64,000 nucleotides of DNA from Pseudoips prasinana. Its lineage: Eukaryota; Arthropoda; Insecta; Lepidoptera; Nolidae. The notes beneath the pieces are model-generated. The model did not search any database. It was not told the origin of the DNA and saw only the letters and a list, made by a program, of their open reading frames with translations. The position numbers were made by a program, and so were the translations under genes. Positions within the stretch are counted from its first letter, which is position 1. Each line of letters begins with the position of its first letter. Of the stretch, positions 38,601 through 50,072 are shown in pieces. The DNA lies in assembly GCA_951640165.1 (NCBI GenBank), contig OX621249.1:7801001-7865000 (forward strand). The letters run 5' to 3'.

Positions 38601-39418
38601 CCCACTTTTTATTATTACTTTTATTTTTCTCTTTTAATATATATTATTTTAAACAAATGTAACTGTAATATAATTTAGTAACAATTGATGTGTCTTAAAA
38701 GACCTAGAAAAAGAAAGAGGTATCTAATTATGATTAGTTTTTTTTTGGGTTTTACAAGACAGTCTAGCCCTAGTGTGAAATCCATAAGAAAGAGTTATGC
38801 TCATGTTTGTATTTTACTCTAGTAACTAGATATAATAATTTATGTAACTTTACTTTGGATATTAAAATAATTCTTACTCTTATACATTTTCCTAGTGCTG
38901 GCGTTGTTTTTATAATAATAAAAATATAAAAAGGTATCTATTATGAACACAATGAAGATACTACTTTCTAAGATGTGGATATCCATTCTTGATGTAATAT
39001 TTTTCAATAAATATACATCACCAGCTCTCAGGTCGGGGTGGAAAACAGATCGCTGGTCTGCCTTAATTTAATTTGTAATGCAACTGGCATTACAAATTAA
39101 ATAAATATGAATAATATAATATTTTGTTTGTCAATCTACATTCACATTAAAACAGTGTGAAGTATTCAGGATTTGCATTTTCAAATTTCAGGCTGAAAAC
39201 ATGTCAATACAATACGTTATATGTCAATAATGATTAATAGATACGAAATAAAATTAAATAAAACTAAAAGGAAAATTCAATGAAAATACATTTACCATTT
39301 AGGATGTAATCAATTATTTAAAATTCAGAAATATTTAATAACTGTGAAAGGGTAAGAACAAGCGATCAATTAAGACAATATTTAGAACAGGCAAAGTAGC
39401 AACTGATTTATCGTCCTC
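38601..39418. other. Unassigned AT-rich stretch
   Basis: No coding or repeat assignment apart from a 15-bp inverted repeat at 39067-39101 (TTTAATTTGTAATGC / GCATTACAAATTAAA, 5-nt loop). Confidence 0.45.
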
Positions 39419-39517
39419 CGGTTACTTGTTACTCCGGGTACTTGGGGAACTCCGGGATGGCTGTTCTAGTAGTGCCATGCCCTAGGTGATTGGGTTCCGT
39501 GGCCTGGGAGAACTTGA

Positions 39518-39718
39518 CTGCACGTGTGGCGCAGCGGCTTAGTCAGTCGCCTCGCCGCTTCGTGTCTAGGGTTTGAGTCCCGCGCCGGACAACTATTTGT
39601 GTGACCCATAAATAGTTGTTCTGAGTCTGGTTGTAATTTGTGTCCGTCTATTATATGTTTGTAAAAAGTACCCCGCGATACAGGGATTAAATTCCCTAAT
39701 GTGGGCGTTGTCGTTAAA
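39518..39718 (+). mobile_element. SINE C, full length, plus strand
   Basis: GACTGCACGTGTGGCGCAGC, B-box-like GGGTTTGAGTCCC, TGTGTGACCCATAAATAGTT, GTTGTTCTGAGTCTGG, end CCCTAATGTGGGCGTTGTCG and A-rich tail. Confidence 0.9.
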
Positions 39719-39824
39719 AAAAATAAAAAAAGAAGAATATAGTAGCTTAGATGATTTAACAAGAGCTTGTTTTAACGGTGTATGTTGATTCACACATTAC
39801 GTATCATATGTGAGTTGACTGCCT

Positions 39825-40185
39825 CGTTGGTCTAGCGGTAGTGTGTTCAACCGTAGATAACGAGGTCCTGGGTTCAAATCCCGGGTCGGGCCAAAAGTGA
39901 TTTTGGCATTTTCTCAGTATCAACCCGAAGTCTGTGAGTTGACACTATTATACCCCCGTGACTAAGAGAGCACGTAATGCTATCGGTCCTGTACCTGACC
40001 TCTGTCCGGTCGTGTCGCTAGGTGTCCCATCGGATCATGAGAGTTATGGCATAGAAAGGGCCCCTGTGTTTGCGCACACACTTGGGCACAATAATATGTC
40101 CCGCGCAGATGACTAGTCCCCATTGAGTCTGGCCGCCGTGGCCGAAATTCGGCTAGGAGCACATTATTATTATTATTATTATATG
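39825..40185 (+). mobile_element. SINE O, best copy
   Basis: tRNA-like head GCCTCGTTGGTCTAGCGGTA and GTCCTGGGTTCAAATCCCGG, body GTGTCCCATCGGATCATGAG and GGCCGCCGTGGCCGAAATTC, tail of ATT units. The two boxes are intact. The acceptor ends do not pair fully, so it is a SINE rather than a tRNA gene. Confidence 0.88.
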
Positions 40186-40403
40186 TGAGTTATGTTACAT
40201 TTGAGGTACCTATATGCATACTATGCTTTCGCTAGACCAGCTTGACTGGGTAAGATATTCCTTCTTACACAATACGCTTCAGGTAATAGCATTATTGAGT
40301 TAATGAGGGATGGGGAGGGTGAGAAATGCATAAATGATGCCAAGCATCATAGCCTACGACAACCGCTATAACATGGACCGCTGCTGGTCTGCTGACTAAG
40401 TTA

Positions 40404-40763
40404 TCAACTACTAATATTATAAATACGAAGGTTTGTGAGTATGGATGGATGTATGGATGTTTGTTACTCTGTCACTCAAAATCTACTGAAAGGATTTTTA
40501 TAAAGCTTATATATCCGAAAAACACATCACACTAATATTATAAAGGCGAAAGTTTGTGAGCGTGTGAGTGTGTATGTTTGTTACCTCTTCACGTCTTAAC
40601 GGCTGGAGCGATTTTAATAAAATTTGGTATAGAGTTAACTGACACCCTGGATTAATACATAGGCTATAATTTATAAAGTTTAAAGCGAGTAAAACCGCGG
40701 CGCACCGCTAGTAGGCTAAAAGCTACAACGTTTAACGCGGGTGAAACCGTGGGGCACAGCTAG
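40404..40763 (+). mobile_element. Helitron-like element D2, host of a D insertion
   Basis: TCAACTACTAATATTATAAA to AAAACACA (40526), resuming TAGGCTAAAAGCTAC (40712) and ending AACCGTGGGGCACAGCTAG at 40763. Preceded by A and followed by T, the canonical Helitron context. Confidence 0.85.
40527..40711 (+). mobile_element. Helitron-like element D nested in D2
   Basis: 185 bp from TCACACTAATATTATAAAGG to GGCGCACCGCTAG. It sits exactly between A (40526) and T (40712) of the host element; the empty site reads ACACATAGGCTA, as in other D2 copies, with no duplication. Confidence 0.9.
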
Positions 40764-40969
40764 TATTAAAATAACAAAGAACTTACAATCTCTATTATTT
40801 TTAACAAATTAGTTGTAAGCGAAACTTGAACATAGTTCGGATAGTTTAATAGGCAGTTATAAAACATATCACACAAAAGTACAAAGAAAGTTAGCAGACT
40901 ATAATATAAAACTATTTTTGCTATAAGAATAGGTAATAAGCTTATTGGCTTTAGATAGGTATAACAAAA

Positions 40970-41285
40970 TCTATACATATAATAAAATCGTAGGAAAGTC
41001 AAAACAGTACATTGAATATTTTTTTAAAAGGTTACTTGGGGCGTGATCTACAATCGATATCGAAGCCAAAAATATAGTTTTTAGAATTTTTGTCTGTTTG
41101 TCTGTTTGTCTGTATGTATGTCCGGGCTAAACTCGGAAATCATGGATTTACTTCAAATTTTGCATGAATATAACTAAGAGGTCGGGTCAACATATAGGCT
41201 ACATATTATCACGCTATCATCTACGGGGGAGGAGCTGTGATGATTTATAAAATTTAACGCGGGTAAAACCGCGGGGCACAGCTAG
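40970..41285 (+). mobile_element. Helitron-like element E, best copy
   Basis: TCTATACATATAATAAAATC to ACCGCGGGGCACAGCTAG, preceded by A and followed by T. About 316 bp. A short TCTGTTTGTCTGTTTGTCTG run lies in the middle. Confidence 0.9.
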
Positions 41286-41576
41286 TATACAATGAAATTA
41301 TTAAAAGTAAAAACCAGCCTTGGGGCAATAAATAAAGGGGACCTTTCTCATCGTTAATAGACGTGTATAAAGTAACCAGAGTGAAATACTCTTTTTATTT
41401 TATTTTCTCGACATTGTCCAATTATAATATGAAAATATTAGATTTTAAATACAATTTATCGGAAATACAAATGAAAAAGCCGACATGATTCCAAATTGTT
41501 AAGTTTTGAATGTCGTTCTTAATTCGCTGGTCTTTATATTAATAAAGTGATTTGATTTTCGATCTCTAATTGAATA

Positions 41577-41645
41577 ATATTACTACAAACATGTTCTGAC
41601 TATTTACTACGTGTGTAAAAACTTTTATATTTTATTTTATTTAAT
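41577..41645 (+). mobile_element. LINE I 3' end fragment
   Basis: TACTACAAACATGTTCTGAC then TATTTACTACGTG, with a T-rich tail; part of the 3' end only. Confidence 0.65.
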
Positions 41646-41940
41646 ATTATAATCATTACTTATACCATAAAGGTTAAGACCAAAAAGAACTTAAGTTTAT
41701 TTATATCACAGACAATCATAGTCGATTCCCTTTTCACACACATTTCATACTCTATGGTCTATGGTGGTTGGTATTTAGAACAGAGTTTAGTGCCATTCAA
41801 ATAAAATAAAGCCTATTTTAGTAATATTGCTTGGTGTTACCTCGCAGTAGGTCAGAAAAGTAGGGAAGTATCATCGGGGATGGACGTAGACTTACTCTTA
41901 GGTAAGCTTGATCCCCTCACGACGCTAGCCGCAAGCTTTA
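41646..41940. other. Unassigned sequence
   Basis: No recognised feature. Confidence 0.35.
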
Positions 41941-41944
41941 AGCT

Positions 41945-42460
41945 CCATCACTGTATTCGGAAGTTAGCTTTAGAAGCTTTTGTTTAAATTTAACATTCTA
42001 ACTGGAGCATATAATGAAAACCTACTACAAAAAAAGAGCGATAAACATAATGTAAATACTAGATATAAGAATAATCTCACATTGAATACTACCCGTCTCA
42101 ACAAAATAAGTAACTCTTTTATGGGGCAATGTATAAGATTCTATAACAAACTTCCCAATGATATTAGAGAATTGTCTACGAATAAGTTTAAAAGAATTAT
42201 GAAAGCCAAATTGTGTAGCGGGGCATATTACAAAATTTCTGATTATTTAAGTGACAAAAGTGCTTGGGATTGAGTTGTTCTGAGTCAACACATGATTGTG
42301 ATTAATCTTAAGTGTATTTTATTTTAAAAAGGATTCCTACTGAGTTTTCTGGCAGTGTTTCTCAGTAGCTGCATCGTCATGCACTGCACGGTAGGGTAAA
42401 AAAAAAATACGAATCCACATAAATGTAAAATTATTACAGAATAAATTATTTTTAACTTTT
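41945..42460 (+). mobile_element. LINE W 3' end, longer copy
   Basis: 5'-truncated jockey-like LINE. The coding remnant is followed by the shared 3' UTR (GAGTTTTCTGGCAGTGTTTC, GTCATGCACTGCACGGTAGG) and ends near AGAATAAATTATTTTTAAC. Confidence 0.8.
41980..42273 (+). pseudogene. C-terminus of LINE W ORF2
   Basis: The frame reads NVNTRYKNNLTLNTTRLNKI, SNSFMGQCIRFYNKLPNDIR, ELSTNKFKRIMKAKLC, ending YYKISDYLSDKSAWD and TGA. H-N-T-R, then S-N-S-F, then (R)-x-Y-N-K-L-P matches the region after the reverse transcriptase in jockey/CR1-group ORF2. Upstream of 41980 the frame is broken, with weak residues reading back to about 41945. The catalytic domain is absent, so the copy is dead. It shares almost all residues with 24386-24583. 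Confidence 0.82.
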
Positions 42461-42586
42461 TTTTTATTTGGTATTTGATGTGACACAACGCTTTATCTCT
42501 TAATTTAGATACATATTTAATAGACTAATATTGTACGCTGGTTCAACATATTTGATATTTTAGTTATAACTTGAATAGAAAATAAC

Positions 42587-42735
42587 AGAATACCCTTTAT
42601 TATACACCATAAGAATACATATGACATAAAATATTACATAGACGAGTCGTAAAAATGGCGGTCTTAGACTCTTCCAGACAACCTTAATGATCAGCTCCAA
42701 TCCATAGGAGTTAATAGTACCTAACTAGTAGGTGT
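42587..42735 (-). mobile_element. LINE J 3' UTR, minus strand
   Basis: GAATACCCTTTATTATACAC (inverted AATAAAGGGTATTC), AATGGCGGTCTTAGACTCTT, CCAGACAACCTTAATG. Same layout as 8874-9000. Confidence 0.75.
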
Positions 42736-42739
42736 ACAA

Positions 42740-43540
42740 TAAAAGATATACCAACATTATGGTATATCCATAAATAATATTATTTTTATTAAATTTGCAC
42801 AAAACAAACAAACATCGTGGATAAGTAGAAATTGAGACGAAAAGCGCGAATAGACATTCTAATTTACTAAACAAAAAACATAAATATAGGGCTAACTAAA
42901 CAAAACAACACAAATTGTAAGACAAATACCCCGTGGAGAGATTTTACAGCATGTAATGCTACTTCAAAGATTTACGATATACAATCTTAATGTTAACATA
43001 GATTTTATTTTTGAACCTTAATTAGGAGAATTTCAAGAGGAGATTCTTTGCCCAGAGATTCCTACAAACGATATTAAAATTTATCTTTTGGCAACTAAAT
43101 TAATATCGTTATATCAAAGAAACGGGCAGATGAAAGGGTATTGCGTCAACAAATAAAATGAACGAGATTTTATTATGATGATAAACGTACTTACTAACGT
43201 AGACGGGATCCCTCTCACCAAATAAAGTGGGCCGCAAAATACGAGTCACTTTTGGTAGACAATCTTCTCTAACATCGCAATGGTATGTTCAGTTTCGTTA
43301 TCAGATCACATTAAAATAAATATAACGAAATTCGAAATAGTGAAAACATCCGTTTTATCTTGTTTCGTATCCACAAGCTCGTCGTACACAAATATTATGA
43401 TCTGTTTTATGCTAATATAATAACATTTCTGAACGTCAATTTGAATATAGGGATTTACAATACTGAAGTACGTTTGTTAGTTTAAGTAAGGCTAAGGTCA
43501 ATAGATTAAAACACCCTTGTTACCTAGTTTAATGAGTTTT
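42740..43540. other. Unassigned sequence
   Basis: No recognised feature in 0.8 kb. Confidence 0.4.
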
Positions 43541-43547
43541 CTGTATG

Positions 43548-43700
43548 TATAAGGTTGTCTCGAAGAAATCGCAGCAGCTTTAAGACCGTCCCATGTATTT
43601 TAAATCTTATATGCGGATAGCGCAAGACTGGCAAATCTGGAGACCTTTGGGGGAGGCATTTGTCCAGCAGTGAGCGTCTTTCTGCTGATATGATGATGAT
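43548..43700 (+). mobile_element. LINE J fragment joined to LINE V 3' end
   Basis: AGGTTGTCTCGAAGAAATCG (J UTR) to about 43610, then GCGGATAGCGCAAGACTGGC, GGAGACCTTTGGGGGAGGCA and TTTCTGCTGATATGATGATG (V tail). Confidence 0.7.
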
Positions 43701-43709
43701 AAATTATTA

Positions 43710-43870
43710 TAATAATTGTTATTCTTTATTGACACAGACACATAAACATAAATTAAAAGTCATAAAAAGAAAGCTTGCTGTGCTGGCGTCTGTGCAGAAC
43801 GCCATAGTCAACAAAAGCAGAAAAACTTCCAGGCAACCTTTGAATGGACCAGGAGTAAATAAAAGGCAGT
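43710..43870 (-). mobile_element. LINE J-like 3' UTR, minus strand
   Basis: TATTCTTTATTGACACAGAC (inverted polyadenylation signal) and CTTCCAGGCAACCTTTGAAT, GGACCAGGAGTAAATAAAAG, which closely resemble 61525-61570 below LINE J copy 2. Confidence 0.75.
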
Positions 43871-44636
43871 AGGTAATAATGAATTTTCGGGAGTTGTCCG
43901 TCCCTCTTACCCACCACTGCAACTCCTGTAAGCCAGGATCAGCAGTGGCATACAATAGGATTACACTGAGCGGTGAGGTTCAGGTATGTCCCGGGGAATC
44001 GTTTTAACTGTCTTAGATCCCGCAACGAATTTAATCAGAAAGAAACAAGGAGGAGTTAAAAATGGAATAGTTCCAATTCCGTTCAAAGAAAAGCGGAAGA
44101 CTGAAGGAAATACCGGGGCTGGAGCCTCATAAAACGAGAGAATTGCAACTAGAGAAGCCGGCTGCAAAATCACCGAGGTGACGATAGTGAATAATCGTAC
44201 TGCAAAATTCAATCACAAATGATCACATTAAAAACCAATATCCAAAATGAAAGTGGCCCCAATTCCACGCGGAACGTGCCAGCGAGTTTTTACCAATTTG
44301 AGTTTCAGATTTGACGAGTTTTTGATACGCGATGATGCATAAATGAATAATACTACGGTTAAAAAACAATCAAATGTTTTGTGTAGTTTCCAAAATTTTA
44401 TGAGAATATAGATTAATTTGTGAACAATTCTTTTTCACACACATCATACTTTCGAGCCGCTTGGTATAAATACAAATACTACGTACGGAAACAGCTTTGT
44501 CGATATTATTTTTCTAATTAGTTACGTGCCTACATTATTTCCCTGTATCAATAGTAGCCTTATTTATTTATTTCATAAATATAATACTCCGCAATGACAC
44601 ACTACAAAGAAAACGCTGCTCCGTGAAAGAATCAGA
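43871..44636. other. Unassigned sequence
   Basis: No feature recognised except a weak match to repeat T near 43890-43950. Confidence 0.35.
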
Positions 44637-44790
44637 TCCTACTAATATATAATGCGAAAGTTTGTGCATATAATAATATATATTGATGTTTGTTACTCTT
44701 TCAAGTAAAAACTACCCAACGGATTTTGACAAAACTTTATAGTAATATATATATCGCACGTAGGCTGGAATTTATATAAGTAACTCTTTT
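44637..44790 (+). mobile_element. Helitron-like element D2, 5' part
   Basis: TCCTACTAATATATAATGCG, TGATGTTTGTTACTCTTTCA, AAACTACCCAACGGATTTTG; the 3' terminus is missing. Confidence 0.65.
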
Positions 44791-45112
44791 ACCATTTCAG
44801 ATTCCATTACCTAGCACGAAATCACAGTAATCAAAATGTGCGAACAAATAAGAGCTCTCGATAGAGTCACAGCGCTGTAATTGGTGAAACGTGAGACTAT
44901 AACAAGATAACAAGCAATTATTGCGTTGCAGTCATCTACGTACCCAGAGCTCTAGACTTTACAATACTGCCGTGCATATGCTAAAATACCGCTAAAAATA
45001 AAAATATGTCATGGCAAATACTACTCTATGGTACCATCTTAAAGTGTGATTCACCTTAATAGCTGATGTTCTGTTACGGCCATCTAGTGATTGCATGGCA
45101 GAATATTTGTTT

Positions 45113-45412
45113 AAACAGATGATGATACATCGCAGTGTCCCACTGCAGGATAAGGGCCTCCTCTCTCAATGAGACGGTATAAGCCATAGTACACCACGCT
45201 GGTATTATACAAGTTGGCATCATATACCACGAAGAACCTTTGTCGAATTCTCAGGTATGCAGGTTTCTTTACAATGTTTTCCTTCACTGTTTCAAGTATG
45301 AGGTAATACACTTCTAATACGCACAAGGGCTATAAAAGTCAGTAGTGCGCGCCTTGGCTTCAAACTCGAGACCACTGACCCGACAGTCCATTAGTCTAAC
45401 TCGATATTTTAA
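45113..45412 (-). mobile_element. SINE X (tRNA-like head, GATGAT tail)
   Basis: On the minus strand: degenerate tRNA-like head (GAGTTAGACTAATGGACTGT, GTCTCGAGTTTGAAGCC), then CTTGTGCGTATTAGAAGTG, AACATTGTAAAGAAACCTGC, GTGGTGTACTATGGC, and AGTGGGACACTGCGATGTAT with a CATC/GATG tail. I know this block as widespread in Lepidoptera. Shorter pieces at 32905-33000 and 55783-55868. The open frame inside is incidental. Confidence 0.7.
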
Positions 45413-45785
45413 CAGATAGACCATCAGAATTTAATAAGACTTTCTAAATAATTTTATATTTGGCTTTGAATTAAAAAGCAAAAGAAAAGTTTAGTAACTT
45501 TTCAAATAGCCGGTGTTTGACATTTTGGTAAAAGTTTTTTCATTACAGATTTCAAATTTTTTTCACAGATATAAAAGTTTTCCAATCAATTATTTTATAA
45601 GTATATAAAAATTTTAATATGGAGAATTTTAGTTATGAGGTAAAATATGTAAAAAGTCAAGTGTAATATAATTCAAATCTAAATGAAAATTGAATATTAG
45701 ATTACTTTAAACCACGAACTTTTAATCCTGAGACAACTATAATAATAATAAATTGTTTATACATTAAGAGTTTTACAGTTTATGA

Positions 45786-46008
45786 TATAATAATAATATC
45801 CTACGACATTATTTACACACGGTCATTTGATCCCAAACTAAGCAGAGCTTGTACTATGGAAATCAGATAACTGATATACTACATATACTACTTTTGTAAA
45901 TACATAATTTATATAGATAAATTACACCCAGACTCAGGACAAACAGACATGTTCATCCACACAAATATCTTTTCTGGGTGATAATCGAACCCACGACTAC
46001 TACCACTA
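45786..46008 (-). mobile_element. SINE A, minus strand, head truncated
   Basis: ATT-type tail, GGTCATTTGATCCCAAACTA, AGCAGAGCTTGTACTATGGA, CACCCAGACTCAGGACAAAC, GGTGATAATCGAACCCACGA; then abuts a SINE B head. Confidence 0.85.
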
Positions 46009-46009
46009 C

Positions 46010-46082
46010 GGTCACCGTAGCCTAGTTGGTAGTGCTCCTGCGTACGAAGCTGGTGGTCCTGGGTTCGAATCCCAGTAACACA
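46010..46082 (+). mobile_element. SINE B head, abutting SINE A
   Basis: TCACCGTAGCCTAGTTGGTA, GTGCTCCTGCGTACGAAGCT and GGGTTCGAATCCCAG. The family body does not follow; unrelated AATTTAGATGTACACATGTG does. Confidence 0.75.
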
Positions 46083-46640
46083 TAAATTTAGATGTACACA
46101 TGTGATAAAGTGTACTTGTATTGTATTATATAATGTTACCCGCTTATTTGCTTGTTAGGGCTCGAAATAAACCTATTACTAACTAATCCGCCGCTAAGAT
46201 AAGCTAAGGTAGATACTTAAAATTTTCATAGTGTATGTATTCTTTTTGACACTATAACAACAAATAGTAAAAATATAATTAAATATTAAGGAATTGATTT
46301 TATATGTTTTTGTTCGATATTAACAATCGCTGTAAAATCTAGTACGACAATACAGAGCTCTTCATATAAAAGCTACGAATCAAACTTTGCTTATTTTAAA
46401 TATTGGAGTTGCTTTACAATAGCGCCATTTTCCTTGTTAATAATCTTAATGTAGCTGTAACTTAACTAAACTTTTCGTAGTTGGCATGGTACCTAACTTA
46501 AGGTAAACTTAACTCATTTTCTACCAAGCTACGTGAAAGCCTCGGTTCCTTGGTAATTTCATACAATTTATGAATGTAATTAACGTTCCCCACTTAGTAT
46601 ATTGTAGTTAATTTATTGATGTTTAGTAATACCGTTTTTG
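46083..46640. other. Unassigned sequence
   Basis: No recognised feature. Confidence 0.35.
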
Positions 46641-46715
46641 GCTGACTTTTGGGTGCGACGGCCAATCTCCACGGAGACTAACCACTTACGCAGGCCATAT
46701 ATAAGTGCAGACACT
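46640..46715 (-). mobile_element. SINE O tail fragment
   Basis: GCGACGGCCAATCTCCACGG, AGACTAACCACTTACGCAGG resembles the end of family O at 2735-2790. Confidence 0.5.
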
Positions 46716-46779
46716 TATAATCTTTGTTTATTTTCACGAGTAATATTTTAATTCACTCACTTATTGTATAGGCAGTGGT

Positions 46780-46965
46780 TACCTAGTTATAGAGTTGTTG
46801 AACCCACCCAGAATATTTCAGACAGGGCTTTAAGACTGTTTTCTAATGGTCAAAACTGGCACCGACAATTTAGCACGCCTCCGAAGTACGGATGCGCTCA
46901 GAAGTTAAAGAACTATGACGGTCACCAATCTCTAGACTAACCTCGTACCTAGTTAGTTAACTTAT
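46780..46965 (-). mobile_element. SINE N (5S-derived), divergent, minus strand
   Basis: GGCAGTGGTTACCTAGTTAT, CGCCTCCGAAGTACGGATGC, ACGGTCACCAATCTCTAGAC and TAACCTCGTACCTAGTTAGT is the inverted N body and 5S-like head. Confidence 0.6.
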
Positions 46966-47456
46966 TCATTCACTTACGAACCCGGAAAGCAAATGGCTAT
47001 AAACGCTACAATTTTAAAAAGTAATCTTTGAACGGTTTACTGATTTCAATTTTATCAGTATACATATACTTAGTTTGTTAGTTACTATTAATCTGTGAGG
47101 CACCTTAATTGTCCTCGACAGATTATTATATTTAAGAGTTTTTTTTAAATATATGTCAAATATAACGGTCCGTGATAATCTACAATATGAAGGCTACGAT
47201 AGTAAACAGATATTGCTGAGAGGAAGCCTTTTTGGACTTAGACAGAGTACATAATTTTTTTATTTTTGTTTTTTTTTATTATCCTTCTTTCATAACCCTT
47301 GTAACGGATATCTGTTACGTCTGGGAATAAATATAACTAAACTAGCTGCGTTTTTTTTTTGTCAAAAATATTTCAATAATACTTTTGGTTCATCCCGGGC
47401 TTTGAATCTTATTAAGTACGGTTGAACGCACTACCACTTGCCACCATCGAAGCAAT
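46966..47456. other. Unassigned sequence
   Basis: No recognised feature. A weak tRNA-like stretch near 47390-47450 (CATCCCGGGCTTTGAATC, GTTGAACGCACTACCACTTG) may be a SINE O head remnant in minus orientation. Confidence 0.35.
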
Positions 47457-47457
47457 A

Positions 47458-47481
47458 TAAGTATATATTTACAAAAATAAT

Positions 47482-47513
<32 letters not shown>

Positions 47514-47597
47514 ATTCAGTTATCTGGTTTTCATAGTACAAGTTCTGCTTAGTTTGGGATCAGATGGCCGTGTGTAAATAATGTCCCAGGATATTAT
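47458..47597 (+). mobile_element. SINE A 3' half with expanded AT repeat
   Basis: AAGTATATATTTACAAAAAT, an AT microsatellite (47484-47508), AGTTATCTGGTTTTCATAGT, TTTGGGATCAGATGGCCGTG, then AATGTCCCAGGATATTATT. The tRNA-like head is missing. Confidence 0.8.
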
Positions 47598-49252
47598 TTA
47601 AAAAAAAAACTGTATATCGAGAATTAAAACTTAACGCGTTTATATATTTCTACAAACAAAGAGGCCCACTTTAAATTGCTCTCATTACTTTTGAAAACAC
47701 CAAAATGTAATGAATTCAAAACAAGACTCTGCGACTAATCTATTCATGAATAAGAGAATACATTTTCAGGCATGAATAATACATACAAACATTTTCGTGT
47801 TTCAAAATGTAAAATGTCCTAAAGGAAACCGCATCATAAAACAATTAAACAAGCAAAAGACCAGCCTTCATTTGATTCACCTTTTGGCGTCCAAAGATAC
47901 TGTAGTACGTTGATCGATTGGCAGCCGAATCAACTAAGAATTAAACTGCTGCGCTGTGACGTATATGGAGTAGCTGATATCAGCTTTCAGTGTGCAGGGC
48001 TGTGTTTTATTCACTCTGTGTGATATTAAAGTGTTCGGTCTCCTCTGATTGACTGATATAATTTGGGAACCATCCTCCAAAATATATAAATAACCCTTTA
48101 CACATAATAATACACTGATAGTTTTGAAACAATTATCCGCAAGAGGACCGCCTCCCTGATGCGTCGCATACGAGGGAGCACTAATAGCATCCTTCGCATC
48201 ATTTGCAAGAGACCTGGCTGGCTAAATAGATCCTCCGTCTTTCGAATATTCCATCAGATCGCTTTTTTCTCATCGCAAAAAAGTGCACAAAGGCGCTAAA
48301 GAAGTTTTCACTTCAAAAAATACTATTCATTTGGTATTATTTATACCAAATTTGCCATCTTATGATTACATTGCTATCCAATGTGAATATTACATTTCAA
48401 TGTGAATTATAATTTTAGTTGGAGATAATACTTTGGGCTACCATTAACCCAGCTATTATATAAGGACGTCACCCTCACTATTCTGCCGACTTTGTACATA
48501 GTTGTAGTAACAAGCAGGTTAGCTTAAGTGTCTGTAACGGGCGGTCACAAATCCATATTGATCTCGGGCTACCTTACTTAACCCAGATATTACGAGCATC
48601 AGTGAATCACCTCTTAACTCCTAGTATGCTGGCCTTTATCGAGTGGTGCAGTTACAGGCGAGTAATTTCAGTCTAATGATCTTTTCAGTCAACTACTTTG
48701 CATGTAAAAAGAAAGTAACAACAAGGTTAAAATTGCAAAGTTACGAAACCGTTGAAAAACTATTATCTTACCACTTAAGTGTGTATTTAACCTAGGAATG
48801 TATGTATATGTAATCAGATCAGACATGTTTTTAAATCATAAATAAATAATAATCTATGTGTATGTATTATGTATGTGTATATAGAGCAATATATGTACAA
48901 ATATGTATAAATACACTAGTACTAATAGAACAAAATAGAAACCATTAATGTATGTTACTTTTGTTGTTGTGTGTTAGTTAAGTTAAATTTGTACTTCCAA
49001 TGTAACTACAGCAATATTGATGTACATATAAGAGAGGGGTCTTGGTTTCTAATACAAGTTTTATATAACTTAAAAGAAGAGACCCACCCACTCTAACAAC
49101 TATGTGTAGTAAATAAAGACATGCTTGATTTTGAATAATGTTATAGGGTCCGCCGTTTTATATAGGTACTCAATAATCTTTGTCTCACAATCGGGGTAAC
49201 GGGGAATCGGCAATTCAAATAAATATCAAATAAAAGCATTCTAAACTTATTT
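47598..49252. other. Unassigned 1.65-kb stretch
   Basis: Longest segment without a recognised element. No open frame of note. AATAAAGACATGC near 49110 could be a polyadenylation signal of an unknown retroelement. Confidence 0.4.
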
Positions 49253-49720
49253 AAAATAAAATAAAATAAAAAAGGTTTTATTCACGTAGACTTTAAAAAA
49301 GCGCTTGTAAATAGTCAGAACATGTTTGTAGCAATATAGTTGTATACATTATTATTTCTAGTAACATAGATATTTAGATACACATTGTATTGATTGTATG
49401 AAAACATTTAGAAAATTTATTTTATAATAGTAGTAATGATATTTAGCTAGCTCGTATCAATTTATTGTCAAAAGATTGTTTAAGTTTAATTATCTCGTTT
49501 AAGTCTAATATTTTTACTACATATTGTCAATGGTTCTGTCTATATTAAGGTACTATTATAATGACGGGCCTTGTGTTAATAACGACGCGACGGTCGCGCT
49601 TTAATGCTACCACCGGATCCAATGCGCCCCAACTGAGAAGACCCAGCAAAATAAACTCAGTGGGTTCATCTACTACCGGTTTATACACGACCTAGTTGAG
49701 ACGGCCCGGCGAAACATACT
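49253..49720 (-). mobile_element. LINE I 3' end, long copy, minus strand
   Basis: A-rich tail, TTATTCACGTAGACTTTAAA, CAGAACATGTTTGTAGCAAT, GTCAATGGTTCTGTCTATAT, then CGCTTTAATGCTACCACCGG and CAACTGAGAAGACCCAGCAA. Inverse of 13905-14315. Confidence 0.8.
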
Positions 49721-49917
49721 CAGGCATGAACACGGGATTTGAAATATAACCTCAAGAATTTGTTCTACACCGGAATTTAATTTTGCTTGCTGTATCTCGT
49801 GTTGACTTTTAAGTTTAGTGAGTATAGTATGGAATAATAGTAGATACATGCGTTAAGTAAATATAGGCTATTTATGGATTTAGATACGTATAACATTTAA
49901 TTTGTGATTTCATAAAA

Positions 49918-50072
49918 AAATCATAAATTGAAGGTGATATCTAAATGTTTTCATAAAATCCGTCTATCTAAATATCTATATGTACAGTAATATTTGTGTA
50001 TACTTAACAAACATGTTCCGTCTATTTACAAGCGCCTTTTTAAAGTCTACGTGAATAATAACCTTTTTTATA
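49918..50072 (+). mobile_element. LINE I 3' end fragment
   Basis: AACAAACATGTTCCGTCTAT, TTACAAGCGCCTTTTTAAAG, TCTACGTGAATAATAACC. Divergent. Confidence 0.7.

Noticed and set aside
45111..45326. 71-codon minus-strand frame
   Set aside because: Lies within SINE X, whose other copies do not keep the frame.
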